From contig JAUXRX010000057.1 in NCBI GenBank assembly GCA_030681645.1, forward strand, positions 186,001-250,000: a stretch of 64,000 nucleotides of DNA. The letters run 5' to 3'. This document shows, one piece after another, positions 44,714 through 54,082 of this stretch. The notes under the pieces were generated by a model. That model did no database searches. It was not told the origin of the DNA and worked only from the letters and a program-made list of their open reading frames with translations. The position numbers were made by a program, and so were the translations under genes. This DNA is from Archangium sp. (lineage in GTDB: Bacteria; Myxococcota; Myxococcia; Myxococcales; Myxococcaceae). Numbering within the stretch: position 1 is the stretch's first letter; each line of letters starts with the position of its first letter.

Positions 44714-46660
44714 TCAGTTGGATCTCGGTGCGGGCCGCACTCCAGGCTGCCCCTCGACGGTGAGGTTGTCGAAGCGGCAGACGTGGTTGCGGCAGCCCAA
44801 CGCGACCTTGCCCACCTGCCCCGCCAGCCCCGGCAACACCTGCCTCGTCACCCGCGTGCTGTTCATGAACGCCTCGGCGTTGACGTCGCCGTTCTTGAGC
44901 GCGGTCAGCTTGAGCCTCAGCCTGAACTTGCCCGCCGGCACCCGCACCGGGTCCTCCTGGAGCTCCTGGAGGTCGATGGACGAGTTGCCTTCCACCCGCT
45001 GGCCGTCCTTGCGGAAGTACCGCCAGCCGATGCGCATGTCCGTCCCGGGAATGGCGAAGACGCTCACCTGCAGATCGTTGATGCGAAACGCGAGCTCGGC
45101 GAAGTGCTGCACCTTGTCGTAGGCGACCGGGGGGAACTCCGCAGGCAGGGGCAGCACCTCGACGTCCACCGAAGCCTCGAACCGATCGGCCACGTAGTAC
45201 CGCTTGGCCAGGTACGCCCGCGGCACCAACACGTCCTGCTGGAGCGCGTCACCGTACTGCACCACCGACATCGCGCCGCTCTCGAGGGTCCACAGGCCGG
45301 AGTGCAGGTTGATCTCCTCGCCCCCCTCGGTGACCGGCTCGAAGCCCAGCGTGAAGCCGTCCTTGTCGGTGGTGATGCTCGAGAGCAGCTCCTCGTCGTC
45401 GCTGTCGCGGTACCAGGCCGGCGGCGCCAGCGGCACCTGGGCATCCGGGCTCTCGGGCCAGAACTTCACCACCACCCCGAAGACGAGCAGGCCACCGAGC
45501 ACGAACACGCCCGCCTTCCACCCGGCCCCCGGCTCCTGCACGAAGGACGTCGCCCGTCCCTGCGCGGCGCGCACGGGCGCCGGGCCCAGCGACGAGGCCG
45601 GCGCAGGCCCGCCACTGGCCGGAATCACCTGCTCCAGCACCTCGGCGACGAGGTTCGCGCGAACGGGCCGCGCCTCGGGCTCGGTCTCGAGCAGCGCCCC
45701 GACGATCTCGTCCACCCGGGGATCGAGCCCGTCCACCTTCTGCGAGGGCAGCTTGAAGCGCCCCAGCGGCACCTCGCCGGTGAACATCTCGTAGAGCAAC
45801 ACGCCCAGCGAATACAGGTCCGCCCGGTGATCGACGTTCTTCGCGTCGCGGCGCTGCTCGGGCGCCATGTAGTTCACCGTGCCCATCGCCACCGCGGTGG
45901 CCGTCAGCGAGATGTCGCGCTCGTTGCCCTTCATGCCCGCGAGGCCGAAGTCGGCGATCTTCACGTGCCCGCGCGCGTCGATGAGGATGTTCTCGGGCTT
46001 CAGGTCGCGGTGCACGACCTTCATCTCGTGCGCGTAGTCGATGGCCCGCGCGATCTGCGTGCCGATGCGCGCGGCGTCTTTCACCGGCAGCCGCCCCGCC
46101 GCCATCATCTCGCGGAGGTTGATGCCCGGCACCAGCTCCATGGCGAAGAAGTAGTGATCGCCCGCCTGGCCGCGATCGATGATCTGCACCACGCCCGGGT
46201 GCGAGAGCGAGGCGAGCGCCTGCGCTTCCTTGTCGAAGCGCGCCACGAACTCGGGGTCCTTCGCGAAGCGCGGCGGCAGCAGCTTCACCGCCACCAGCCG
46301 GCCCAGCGAGGTCTGCTTCGCCCGCCACACCTCGCCCATGCCGCCCTTGCCCAGCAGCTCCACCAGCTCGTAGCCGGGCACCTTCGGGCTCGCCGTCACG
46401 CTGGTGGGCTCGTCGTCGTCCACCAACTGGGGGTCGGGCTTGCTGCTGGCGAAGGTCTTCTCCATCACCACGCCGTCGCCCCGGGCGTTCGCGGTGATCA
46501 CCTCGGACTTCGGCTTCACGTCGCTGCGCCTGACCTCGAACCTGATGCCGCAGGCACAGACGAGCTGCTGCCCCGACACGTACACGCCCACGTCGTGAAG
46601 CTTCCCGCAATTGGGACAGGCTTGAGCGACGACGCTCCGCGAGGAACGCGCGTCGGTCAT
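44714..46660 (-). CDS. Ser/Thr protein kinase with N-terminal zinc ribbon and C-terminal sandwich domain
   Basis: A 648-aa protein. A zinc-ribbon-like N-terminus has Cys 15, 18, 35 and 37. The kinase, about 95-360, has LLGKGGMGEVWRA, VAVKLL, HRDLKPENILID, IADFGLAGM and YMAPEQ, all canonical. A membrane helix at about 400-420 (AGVFVLGGLLVFGVVVKFW) leads to a beta-sandwich domain (FTLGFEPVTEGGEEINL ... RFDNLTVEGQP), like laminin-G/DUF1080 folds, likely periplasmic. Its ATG overlaps the stop of the FHA-cyclase gene (ATGA). Confidence 0.92.
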   Translation of the reverse strand: MTDARSSRSVVAQACPNCGKLHDVGVYVSGQQLVCACGIRFEVRRSDVKPKSEVITANARGDGVVMEKTFASSKPDPQLVDDDEPTSVTASPKVPGYELVELLGKGGMGEVWRAKQTSLGRLVAVKLLPPRFAKDPEFVARFDKEAQALASLSHPGVVQIIDRGQAGDHYFFAMELVPGINLREMMAAGRLPVKDAARIGTQIARAIDYAHEMKVVHRDLKPENILIDARGHVKIADFGLAGMKGNERDISLTATAVAMGTVNYMAPEQRRDAKNVDHRADLYSLGVLLYEMFTGEVPLGRFKLPSQKVDGLDPRVDEIVGALLETEPEARPVRANLVAEVLEQVIPASGGPAPASSLGPAPVRAAQGRATSFVQEPGAGWKAGVFVLGGLLVFGVVVKFWPESPDAQVPLAPPAWYRDSDDEELLSSITTDKDGFTLGFEPVTEGGEEINLHSGLWTLESGAMSVVQYGDALQQDVLVPRAYLAKRYYVADRFEASVDVEVLPLPAEFPPVAYDKVQHFAELAFRINDLQVSVFAIPGTDMRIGWRYFRKDGQRVEGNSSIDLQELQEDPVRVPAGKFRLRLKLTALKNGDVNAEAFMNSTRVTRQVLPGLAGQVGKVALGCRNHVCRFDNLTVEGQPGVRPAPRSN

Positions 46661-48336
46661 CACGGGCCCGTGTAGTCGAGCACCCGGTAGGCGGGCACGC
46701 CCTTCTCCTTGCCCTTGACCTGCAGCACGGAGACGGCTTCCACCTTGAAGCCGGGGCCAGCGCGCTTCACCGTCACGTCGCTGGCCAGCACCTCGCCACC
46801 CTTCGCCAGGCCGCACAGGCGCGAGGCCGTGTTGACCGAGTCACCGATGGCGGTGAACTCGTGGCGCTCGTTGCTGCCGATGTAGCCGACGACGGCCTGC
46901 CCGGTGTTGACGCCGATGCCCACCTCGATCGCCTTCTTGCCGGCGGCCACCCGGGCCTCGTTCATCGAGTTGATCTCGTCGAGCATCTCCAGCGCGCACT
47001 TGAGCGCACGGCCTGCGTCGTCAGGGTGTGTGATCGGCGGGCCCCAGGTGGCCATCACGCAGTCGCCGATGAACTTATCGAGGTTGCCTTCGTGCGTGAA
47101 AATGCAGTTCGCCATCGCGGTGAAGAACGTGTTCAGCATCGCGACGGTTTCCTGCGGGCTGTCGGCCTCGGCCATCGAGGTGAAGCCGCGGATGTCGGCG
47201 AAGATGCAGCTCACCTCGGCCAGGCGGCCCACGCGCAGCAGCTCGACCTTGCCGGACACCACCGCCTCGGCCACGGCGGGCGCGAGGAAGCGCGACAGCT
47301 CGGCGCGGGTGACGACCTCCTGCTCGATCTTGCGCGCCAGCTCGGAGTTCTCGAGGGCGATCGCCGCCTGCGAGGCGATGCCCGAGAGCACCTTCAGGTC
47401 CTTCTCCGAGAACGCGTTGGTGCGCTCGCGCGTGTCGCAGAACAACACCCCGCGCAGCACGCCCTTGCTCAACAGCGGCACGGCCATGGCCGAGCGGATG
47501 CCCTGGGCGACGATCGACTCCGAAGAAGAGAACCGGCTGTCGAGGATCGCGTCGGCGGTGAGCACCGCGCTGCGGGTCTCGGTCACGCGCTTGAGCACGG
47601 TGTCGGACACCACCACCTCGGCGGCGTCCTGCTTGCGGCGCAGCACGGCCTGCGGCGAGAGCGTGCCCTCTTCGCTGGCGAGGAAGACGACCGCGTTGTC
47701 GGCGGCGAGCAGCTGGAAGGCCACCTTCAAGATCTTGTCGAGCAGGCTCTTGAGATCGCGCTCCATGCCGACGAGGCGGTGGAACTCGTTGGCGATGCGC
47801 AGCTTCTCGTAGTCCTGCTTGAGCGACTCGAGATCGTTGAGCTTGTCCGCGGGGCGGAACTCGGCCGACTCCATCTGCGCCACGGTGGCGAGGAAGGCCG
47901 GCATCGACTGCGCCGAGGCGACCACGGTGACGCCCGCAGAGGTGGTGTGGCCCGCCTGGCCACCGCCGTCGTGGAAGACCAGGCGGCTGTTGCCCAGGGC
48001 GATCTCGTCGCCGTCACGCAGGCGCAGCTCGCGCACCTTGCGGCCGTTCACGAAGGTGCCGTTGCTCGAGTTCAGGTCGCGCAGCAGGTAATTGCCGCCC
48101 ACCTTCTCGACGATGCAGTGCTCCTTCGAGACCTCGCGATCCACCAGGCGCAGCGTGTTGTTGGGGTGGCGGCCCATCGACGTGCGATCGGACAGGGGGA
48201 ACTCGCCGACCTTTCCATCGGCGAAGCGGCCCGACAGGCGCGGGCCCTTCAGCTGGCCGGGCGCGAACACCTGGCCGGGGCGCGGCTGAGATCCCGTCCC
48301 AGCGACATCAGTGAGCGGAATGGGTTGGTTGCTCAA
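46660..48336 (-). CDS. FHA-GAF-class III adenylate/guanylate cyclase
   Basis: A 558-aa signalling protein. The FHA domain at about 35-125 has SMGRHPNN, SKEHCIVE and NSSNGTFVNG for phospho-Thr binding. GAF follows at about 190-350 (LLAADNAVVFLASEEG). The cyclase domain is at about 365-550, with metal-binding Asp in FADIRGFT and IGDCVMATWG, the purine-selecting Lys in DKFIGD, and IGDSVNTASR. It is expected to make a cyclic nucleotide, probably cAMP. Coupling by ATGA to a Ser/Thr kinase suggests the kinase (or its targets) supplies the phospho-Thr read by the FHA domain. Confidence 0.92.
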   Translation of the reverse strand: MSNQPIPLTDVAGTGSQPRPGQVFAPGQLKGPRLSGRFADGKVGEFPLSDRTSMGRHPNNTLRLVDREVSKEHCIVEKVGGNYLLRDLNSSNGTFVNGRKVRELRLRDGDEIALGNSRLVFHDGGGQAGHTTSAGVTVVASAQSMPAFLATVAQMESAEFRPADKLNDLESLKQDYEKLRIANEFHRLVGMERDLKSLLDKILKVAFQLLAADNAVVFLASEEGTLSPQAVLRRKQDAAEVVVSDTVLKRVTETRSAVLTADAILDSRFSSSESIVAQGIRSAMAVPLLSKGVLRGVLFCDTRERTNAFSEKDLKVLSGIASQAAIALENSELARKIEQEVVTRAELSRFLAPAVAEAVVSGKVELLRVGRLAEVSCIFADIRGFTSMAEADSPQETVAMLNTFFTAMANCIFTHEGNLDKFIGDCVMATWGPPITHPDDAGRALKCALEMLDEINSMNEARVAAGKKAIEVGIGVNTGQAVVGYIGSNERHEFTAIGDSVNTASRLCGLAKGGEVLASDVTVKRAGPGFKVEAVSVLQVKGKEKGVPAYRVLDYTGP

Positions 48337-48467
48337 GACGGCCGGACGCTAGCAAGAGAAAGATGGCGAGACACCACTGCTCACGAGTGTCGCCCGCGGG
48401 CGTGAACCCTTCGAGAAATCTCCTTCGTTCCGCTGCATTGGGCCCCCGAGGTGGCTAGTTCTGACTC

Positions 48468-49502
48468 ATGACTCGCGCCGCCCGGCAGAAGGTTCCACCC
48501 CGCCCCGCACCACGGCGCGTAACTGCGCGGAAACAGAAGCTCCCGCCTGAGGCCCCCGCAGCTCCTGCGCCTCCCACGGAAGCCCAGCGGCTGGCCGCCC
48601 GGGCGGAGAGTCTTGATGGCATTCGCCAGCGTCTGTGGGGCAGCGCCGGCACGGTGGTGGGGCGCGTGGAGGCGGTGACGATCAGCTGCGGCTCGCTGGC
48701 GAGGGGGCGGCCGCACTGGCAGCTGCTCACCGAGGGCCTGGCGCCGCAGGGCTACGAGCTGTCCCTGCGGGTGCAGAAGGAAAAAGACGAGTTCGCCGCG
48801 CCACCGTGGGCGATCACCCTGCTCAGCACGCTCATCACCCGCGCCACCGAGGGCCAGCTCTCGGCCGACACCAACCAGGTGATGGTGCTGGCGCAGGGAG
48901 TGGCCCCGGGCACCGACTCCGAGCTCTTCGGGGTGGTGTTCACGCCTGATCCCGAGGCGCCCGCGGTGATCACCGACTACGAGAGCGTGCCCCTGCTGCT
49001 GGCCGTGCCGGTCACGAAGGACGAGACGCGGGCGGTGCGCGAGTGGTCTCCCACGGGCCTGGTCGAGGTGCTCGCCCGGGTCGACCCGCTGCTGATCTCG
49101 CTGCTCGATCGCGCCTCGCTGCTCAGCTCGCCGCGCGCGCGGATCTTGATCGACCAGCGCATGGAAAAAGAGGGCAGCAGCCTCTCGACCATGACCGCCA
49201 CCACCAGCCAGGCGTCGAAGGCGGGCGAGCTGGTGACGTGGAAGCTCTCGGCCGACGGCGTGGGCACCTTCTGCAGCCTGCTCAAGGGCCGCATCGGGCA
49301 CCAGCGCCCCTTCAGCGTGGTGTCGGGCGCCAGCCGGGTCGAAGTGGTGAACGGCGACCCCTCGCTGGCCGACTTCAAGAAGCGGCAGTTGACGTTGCGC
49401 CTCACCCTGGTCGCCGCCCGCCAGCTGCGCTCGCTGCTGCGCAGCACCCCGGGGAACTACACCTTCGAGCAGCTGCCGAACTTCGCCATCACGGTGGTGT
49501 GA
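48468..49502 (+). CDS. Suppressor-of-fused (SUFU)-like domain protein
   Basis: A 344-aa cytoplasmic protein. A basic, Pro-rich tail (residues 1-40) precedes a SUFU-like fold: VTISCGSLARGRPHWQLLTE, ELSLRVQKEKDEFAAPPWAI, LLSTLITRATEGQ and SELFGVVFTPDPEAP. SUFU domains in bacteria are often found in toxin-immunity proteins, but no toxin gene is adjacent. The later half (ASKAGELVTWKLSADGVGTF) is less typical. It is divergent from the FHA-cyclase gene and 37 nt before truD. Confidence 0.72.
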   Translation: MTRAARQKVPPRPAPRRVTARKQKLPPEAPAAPAPPTEAQRLAARAESLDGIRQRLWGSAGTVVGRVEAVTISCGSLARGRPHWQLLTEGLAPQGYELSLRVQKEKDEFAAPPWAITLLSTLITRATEGQLSADTNQVMVLAQGVAPGTDSELFGVVFTPDPEAPAVITDYESVPLLLAVPVTKDETRAVREWSPTGLVEVLARVDPLLISLLDRASLLSSPRARILIDQRMEKEGSSLSTMTATTSQASKAGELVTWKLSADGVGTFCSLLKGRIGHQRPFSVVSGASRVEVVNGDPSLADFKKRQLTLRLTLVAARQLRSLLRSTPGNYTFEQLPNFAITVV

Positions 49503-49539
49503 GCGCAGCGGCTGGTTCGGTGATAGGGCTGGCCGCGAA

Positions 49540-51000
49540 ATGAAGATCAAGCAGAAGCCCGAGGACTTCTCCGTCAAGGAGTCGTACCGGTTCGACGAGG
49601 TCGAGACGGGCCCGTTCCGCGTGTACCTGATGGACAAGCAGAAGCTGTCCACCTTCGACGCGGTGGGGCGCATTCAGCAGCAGTTCGGCCTCTCGCCGGG
49701 CTCGGTCAGCTACTGCGGCCTCAAGGACAAGCAGGGCCGCACCGAGCAGCTGATCGCGGTGAAGGGTGTCGACATCGACATGCAGGACGAGGATCTGCGC
49801 CTCAAGTACCTCGGTCGCACCGACAAGGCGCTCTCGTCGAAGAACACCACCAGCAACCGCTTCGCCGTCACCGTGCGCCAGCTCAAGCCCCCCGAGCTCT
49901 CCGAGGTCGCCATCGCGGCCACCGAGGTGCAGCGCCTGGGGGTGGTGAACTACTTCGACAGCCAGCGCTTCGGCAGCCTCAAGCACGGCCAGGGCTTCAT
50001 CGCGAAGGACCTGATTCGCGGTGACTTCGAGGCGGCGCTGCACAACTACCTCGCCAAGCCCTCGCCGCTCGATCGCACCGACGACGGCAAGGTGAAGCAG
50101 TTCTGGGCCTCGAACTGGGGCGACTGGACGGCGAAGGTCCCCTACGACGCGGGGCACAAGTACATCCGCATCATCAAGGCGCTGCGCGACGAGCCGAACG
50201 ACTTCGTCAACGCGTTCCTGCAGATCGACGCCGACTACCGCGCGCTGCTGCTCTTCACCTACCAGAGCTACCTCTGGAACGAGGGCGTGCGGCGCCTGCT
50301 GCAGCTCGTCTTCCCCCGCGAGCACCTCTTCCCCATGCCGTACCAGGCGGGCACGCTGCTGCACCACACCGACGCCACGCCCGACGTGATGGCGTACATC
50401 AAGCACCGCACCTTCCCGCTGCTCGCGCCCAACAGCTCGTTCAACGACCCGAAGGTGGAAGAAGCGGTGAAGTGGGTGCTGGGCAAGGAGAAGCTGACCC
50501 TCGAGGATCTGCGGATCGAAGAGGCGCCCCGCCTGCTGTTCTTCAGGCACGAAGAGCGCCCCGTGCTGGTGAACCCGGCCAAGCTGGTGATCGGCAAGCC
50601 GCGCCCCGACGAGCTCAACCGCGGCTTCATCAAGGTGAACATCGCCTTCACCCTGCCCCCGGGCAGCTACGCCACGCTGGTGGTCAAGCGGCTCTTCCAC
50701 TTCGGGGTGAAGAAGGAGACCGACGAAGAGGTGGCTCCCCGGCCCTACTCCGACTACCCGCAGGTCTCGTCGTCGACCGTCGACCACAAGTCAGGCGCGT
50801 CGAAGAAGCCGGTCGCGGCCCCCGTGCAGCACTCGCGCTCGAAGGTGGACCACAAGAGCGGCGAGGAGAAGAAGAAGGCCAACCTCGCCCCCGCCCGTCC
50901 GGTCCCTGCCCTTCAGGCCGGGCCCCGGGGCTTCCTCGCCCAGCAGCGCGAGGCCAAAAAGCTCAAGGCTTCTCGACGGATGGAGAACTCAAAGCGCTGA
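49540..51000 (+). CDS. truD: tRNA pseudouridine(13) synthase TruD
   Basis: A 486-aa enzyme converting U13 of some tRNAs to pseudouridine. The catalytic Asp is in SYCGLKDKQGRT, and NYFDSQRFGSLKHG is the TruD signature. The N-terminal EDFSVKESYRF is typical. The last 80 or so residues form a basic, low-complexity tail with VDHKSG twice and many Lys/Arg, beyond the usual family length of 340-400. That tail may help RNA binding. Confidence 0.93.
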   Translation: MKIKQKPEDFSVKESYRFDEVETGPFRVYLMDKQKLSTFDAVGRIQQQFGLSPGSVSYCGLKDKQGRTEQLIAVKGVDIDMQDEDLRLKYLGRTDKALSSKNTTSNRFAVTVRQLKPPELSEVAIAATEVQRLGVVNYFDSQRFGSLKHGQGFIAKDLIRGDFEAALHNYLAKPSPLDRTDDGKVKQFWASNWGDWTAKVPYDAGHKYIRIIKALRDEPNDFVNAFLQIDADYRALLLFTYQSYLWNEGVRRLLQLVFPREHLFPMPYQAGTLLHHTDATPDVMAYIKHRTFPLLAPNSSFNDPKVEEAVKWVLGKEKLTLEDLRIEEAPRLLFFRHEERPVLVNPAKLVIGKPRPDELNRGFIKVNIAFTLPPGSYATLVVKRLFHFGVKKETDEEVAPRPYSDYPQVSSSTVDHKSGASKKPVAAPVQHSRSKVDHKSGEEKKKANLAPARPVPALQAGPRGFLAQQREAKKLKASRRMENSKR

Positions 51001-51077
51001 TATCGCGAGTCTTTTCGGGTGTTTCAGCCTGTTGGCAATGAGGGTCTGAGCTCTCCGTATTGTGGGACGTGCACGCG

Positions 51078-51692
51078 ATGAACGTCCTCTCCCCGCTGTC
51101 CCCGATGTCGCTGGGCATCATGGCCAACGAGCCGGCACAACCCTGGGTCGATGACGTTCGCCGGGCGCGCCGCGGTGACTCGAACGCGTTCGCCGCCCTG
51201 GTGAAGTCGGTGCAGCGCCAGGTCTACGGCCTGTGCCTGCGGTTGCTGCGCACCGAGGCCGAGGCCGCCGAGGTGGCGCAGGAGACCTTCCTGCGCGCGT
51301 ACCAGAACCTCGATCGCTACGACGACTCGCGGCCGTTCGATCTCTGGGTGCTCACCATCGCGCGCAACCAGTGCCTCGACCTGCTGCGGCGCCGGCAGAA
51401 GATGAAGACCGACGACGTGGAAGATCACGCCCACTCGCTCTCGTCGGGTGAGCCCACGCTCGAGGAAGGCGCGATCGCCCGCCAGGAGCGCAAGTCGCTG
51501 GAAGACGCGATGAACACGCTCTCGGTCGACGATCGCGAAGTGCTCGCGCTCTATTACGTGCAGAAGCGCACCACGAAGGAGATCGCCGAGGTGATGGACG
51601 TCGCTCCCGGCACGATCATGGCGCGGTTGTTTCGCGCGAGAGAGAAGCTCCGCACCCGGATGACGGCTGCCGAGACGAAGGGAGCAGCGTGA
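51078..51692 (+). CDS. ECF-family RNA polymerase sigma factor
   Basis: A 204-aa protein. Region 2 has AFAALVKSVQRQVYGLCLRL and EAAEVAQETFLRAYQNLDRY, then FDLWVLTIARNQCLDLLRRR. Region 4 has MNTLSVDDREVLALYYVQKR, TTKEIAEVMDVAPGTIMARL and FRAREKLRTR. ATG 51078 is used; ATG 51120 (MANEPAQPW) would also be a good start, and a TTG at 51060 is less likely. Its stop overlaps the start of the anti-sigma gene (TGATG). Confidence 0.92.
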   Translation: MNVLSPLSPMSLGIMANEPAQPWVDDVRRARRGDSNAFAALVKSVQRQVYGLCLRLLRTEAEAAEVAQETFLRAYQNLDRYDDSRPFDLWVLTIARNQCLDLLRRRQKMKTDDVEDHAHSLSSGEPTLEEGAIARQERKSLEDAMNTLSVDDREVLALYYVQKRTTKEIAEVMDVAPGTIMARLFRAREKLRTRMTAAETKGAA

Positions 51693-52171
51693 TGAACGAG
51701 CCCAACGATCTTGAGTTGGAGGCGCTGCTCTCGGAGCTCGCCCCCACCGAAGCCGAGCGCGCCGCGCTCCTCGAGGAGCACCGGCAGCTCGAGAAGGACC
51801 TGCTGCGGCTGGCTGACCCGCTGCCGCCCCCCGACTTCCTCGCGAAGGTGATGTCGCGCGTGGCCGAGGCCCCTGCCCGCCCGCTCTCGCGCGCCGACGT
51901 CTGGTCGGCCGTGGCCATCGTCGGGGTCACGCTCTCGCTGGCGGTGATCGCGCTGCTGGTCAGCGGTGGCGTCACCGGGAGCTTCGGGCTCGCGCTGGCC
52001 TCGCTGGTGGTGAAGCTGCGTGAAGGCCTGGTCGCCTCGGCGAGCGCGCTGCTCGCCCTGTGGACCACCGCGGCCCTGCCGACCGTCCTGGGTCTCTCCC
52101 TGCTGCTCGCTGCGACGCTGACCGCGTTCCGCCGCCTGGTTCAGCCCGCACAAGTGAAGGTGGTGTCGTGA
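51692..52171 (+). CDS. Putative membrane anti-sigma factor
   Basis: A 159-aa protein overlapping the sigma gene by one base. Residues 1-60 form a cytosolic helical segment (EALLSELAPTEAERAALLEE), as in anti-sigma factors. Three membrane segments follow (WSAVAIVGVTLSLAVIALLV, GLALASLVVKLREGL, ALPTVLGLSLLLAATLTAF). There is no zinc-binding HxxxCxxC motif, so it is not a ZAS-type anti-sigma factor. The call rests on position and layout. Confidence 0.75.
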   Translation: MNEPNDLELEALLSELAPTEAERAALLEEHRQLEKDLLRLADPLPPPDFLAKVMSRVAEAPARPLSRADVWSAVAIVGVTLSLAVIALLVSGGVTGSFGLALASLVVKLREGLVASASALLALWTTAALPTVLGLSLLLAATLTAFRRLVQPAQVKVVS

Positions 52172-53715
52172 TGATGATCTCAATGATGGCAGCGATGGTG
52201 CTGGCGGCGGCCCCGGTCTCGATGGAGTTCGACGGCTCGCTCAAGGACGGGCTCAAGCAGCTCGCCCAGAAGAGCGGCCTCAACCTGGTGGTGATCGGCG
52301 ACTTCCCCGAGCACGTGAACCTGAACCTCCCCAGCGTGAACGGCGAAGAGGCGCTCGAGACGATCGCCCAGGCCTACGGCCTCGAGGTGACGCGCTCGGG
52401 CAAGGCCGCCGACGGCAAGATGTGGGTGATTCGCCGGGCCACCACTCCGACTCCGGTCGTCGCGCCGGTCGCGGTGACGCCGGTGACGCCGGGGACGCCC
52501 GTGGTGGCGCCGCTGGTGCCGCTCAAGAGCGTGGGCGCCGATGCGGCGCGTGAAGCCGCAGACCGGGCGCGCGAGTCAGCCGAGCTGGCGCGAGAGAAGG
52601 CCGACGAGCTGCGCGAGAAGACCGACGCGGTGCGCGAGGCCTCGCAGGACGCCCGCGAGCAGGCGCGCGAGGCGGCCGAGACCGCCCGGGAGCAGGCGCA
52701 GGAGGCCGCCGAGGCCGCGCGTGAGCAGGCGCAGGAAGCCGCAGAGCTGGCCCGCGAGCAAGCGCAGGAGGCCGCCGAGGCCGAGCGTGAGCGCGTCCAG
52801 GCGCTGCGTGAGCAGGGCCAGGCGCAGGCCGAGCTGTCGCGTGCGCAGGCCGAGCTCGAGCGGCACCGCGTGAGCACCGGTGGCCCGGTGACGATCGAGA
52901 AGGGCTCGAGGATCGACACGGCGGTCGCCTACGGCGGGCCGGTGATCATCGAGGAAGACGCGGTGGTCGAGGGTGACGCGGTGGCCTTCGGTGGCGACGT
53001 GATCCTCAAGAAGGGCGCGGTCGTCGAGGGTGACGCCGTTTCCTTCGGCGGGAGCGTGGTGAAGGGCGAAGGCTCGTCGGTGCACGGTGAGTCGGTGTCG
53101 ATGGGCGGCTCGGGCTTCGGCACCTCGGTGGCGCGGGGCATGGTGAAGTCGCAGCGCTCGGCGCGGGTGACCGAGGCGCAGGACGCCGCCGACGATTCCC
53201 GCAGCGGCTTCGGCCGCGGGCTGGCCGGCTTCCTCCTCCAGTTCGCCGTCTTCTTCGGCCTGGGCTTCGTGCTGATGATGTTCGCCCCGCAGCGCATGAA
53301 GGCCCTCGAGGCCACCATCAAGGCCGAGCCGGGCAAGAACGGGCTCGCCGGGTTCCTCGGGTTGCTGGCGACCATTCCGCTGACGGTGATGCTGGTGGTC
53401 ACGCTGGTCGGTATCCCCGTGGCGATGCTGATGTGGGTCGCATTGGCCCTCTTCGTGCCCGTCGGCCTCGCAGTGGTGGCCAACGCGGTCGGCGCACGGC
53501 TGCCCACCGGCAAGCTGCGCAAGACCCAGGCGCTGGTGCTCGCGGTCGGGTTGCTCGCGCTGCTGCTGGTCGGCCACATCCCCGTGATTGGCCCGCTGGT
53601 GATGGCCCTGTCGGTGTTCGTCTCGATGGGCGCCATCATCCGCACCCGGTTCGGGCAGAACTCGCGCAGCACCCCGATGCTCGACCCGATGCCGCAGACG
53701 GCGCCGATGCTCTGA
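52171..53715 (+). CDS. STN-coiled coil-beta-helix membrane protein (bactofilin-like)
   Basis: An approximately 514-aa protein overlapping the anti-sigma gene (TGATG). The signal-like N-terminus is followed by an STN/secretin-like domain at about 12-85 (LKQLAQKSGLNLVVIGDFPE). A long Ala/Glu/Arg coiled coil has repeats of REQAQEAAE. A short beta-helix at about 238-310 repeats VVEGDAVAFGGDVILKKGA-type rungs, as in bactofilins. Several membrane helices lie at the C-terminus (FLLQFAVFFGLGFVLMMFAP, LLATIPLTVMLVVTLVGIPV). It probably works in the envelope under control of the upstream sigma factor. Confidence 0.85.
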   Translation: MMISMMAAMVLAAAPVSMEFDGSLKDGLKQLAQKSGLNLVVIGDFPEHVNLNLPSVNGEEALETIAQAYGLEVTRSGKAADGKMWVIRRATTPTPVVAPVAVTPVTPGTPVVAPLVPLKSVGADAAREAADRARESAELAREKADELREKTDAVREASQDAREQAREAAETAREQAQEAAEAAREQAQEAAELAREQAQEAAEAERERVQALREQGQAQAELSRAQAELERHRVSTGGPVTIEKGSRIDTAVAYGGPVIIEEDAVVEGDAVAFGGDVILKKGAVVEGDAVSFGGSVVKGEGSSVHGESVSMGGSGFGTSVARGMVKSQRSARVTEAQDAADDSRSGFGRGLAGFLLQFAVFFGLGFVLMMFAPQRMKALEATIKAEPGKNGLAGFLGLLATIPLTVMLVVTLVGIPVAMLMWVALALFVPVGLAVVANAVGARLPTGKLRKTQALVLAVGLLALLLVGHIPVIGPLVMALSVFVSMGAIIRTRFGQNSRSTPMLDPMPQTAPML

Positions 53716-53738
53716 GCACGGAGAGCGAAGCCATCACC

Positions 53739-53763
53739 GCTCACCCCGAGCGAAGTCGAGGGG
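53739..53763. repeat. Dispersed repeat family B, copy 5
   Basis: GCTCACCCCGAGCGAAGTCG followed by AGGGG, matching the reverse complement of the 20491 copy with a few changes. It lies between the beta-helix protein gene and a toxin-antitoxin module. Confidence 0.75.
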
Positions 53764-53833
53764 CGATTCACTCTGCGACCTGGGCACCATGGGTCGGTTG
53801 CAGATATCTGCCTGAGCTGGTCTGCTCATCTGC

Positions 53834-54082
53834 ATGCGGACCACGCTGGACCTCAACGAGCAGCTCGTCAGGCGAGCCAAGAAGGCCGCCGCGGAACGGG
53901 GCACCACGCTCACGGCCATCATCGAAGACGCGCTCCGGGAGAAGCTGGCCCGGCCCACGCGTGCCGCGTCGGGGAAACGACGCGTGCTCCACACCTTCAA
54001 GGGTGACGGCCTGCAGCGCAGAGTCGACCTGACGAGCACCTCGGCGCTGCTCGACCTCCTGGAGGACGATGCTGCTCCTTGA
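53834..54082 (+). CDS. VapB-like ribbon-helix-helix antitoxin
   Basis: An 82-aa protein. The N-terminus MRTTLDLNEQLVRRAKKAAA, with ERGTTLTAIIEDALREKLA, matches the RHH antitoxin pattern (strand, then two helices). The C-terminal tail probably blocks the toxin. It overlaps the PIN toxin gene by 14 nt, and the pair is expected to autoregulate. Confidence 0.87.
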   Translation: MRTTLDLNEQLVRRAKKAAAERGTTLTAIIEDALREKLARPTRAASGKRRVLHTFKGDGLQRRVDLTSTSALLDLLEDDAAP

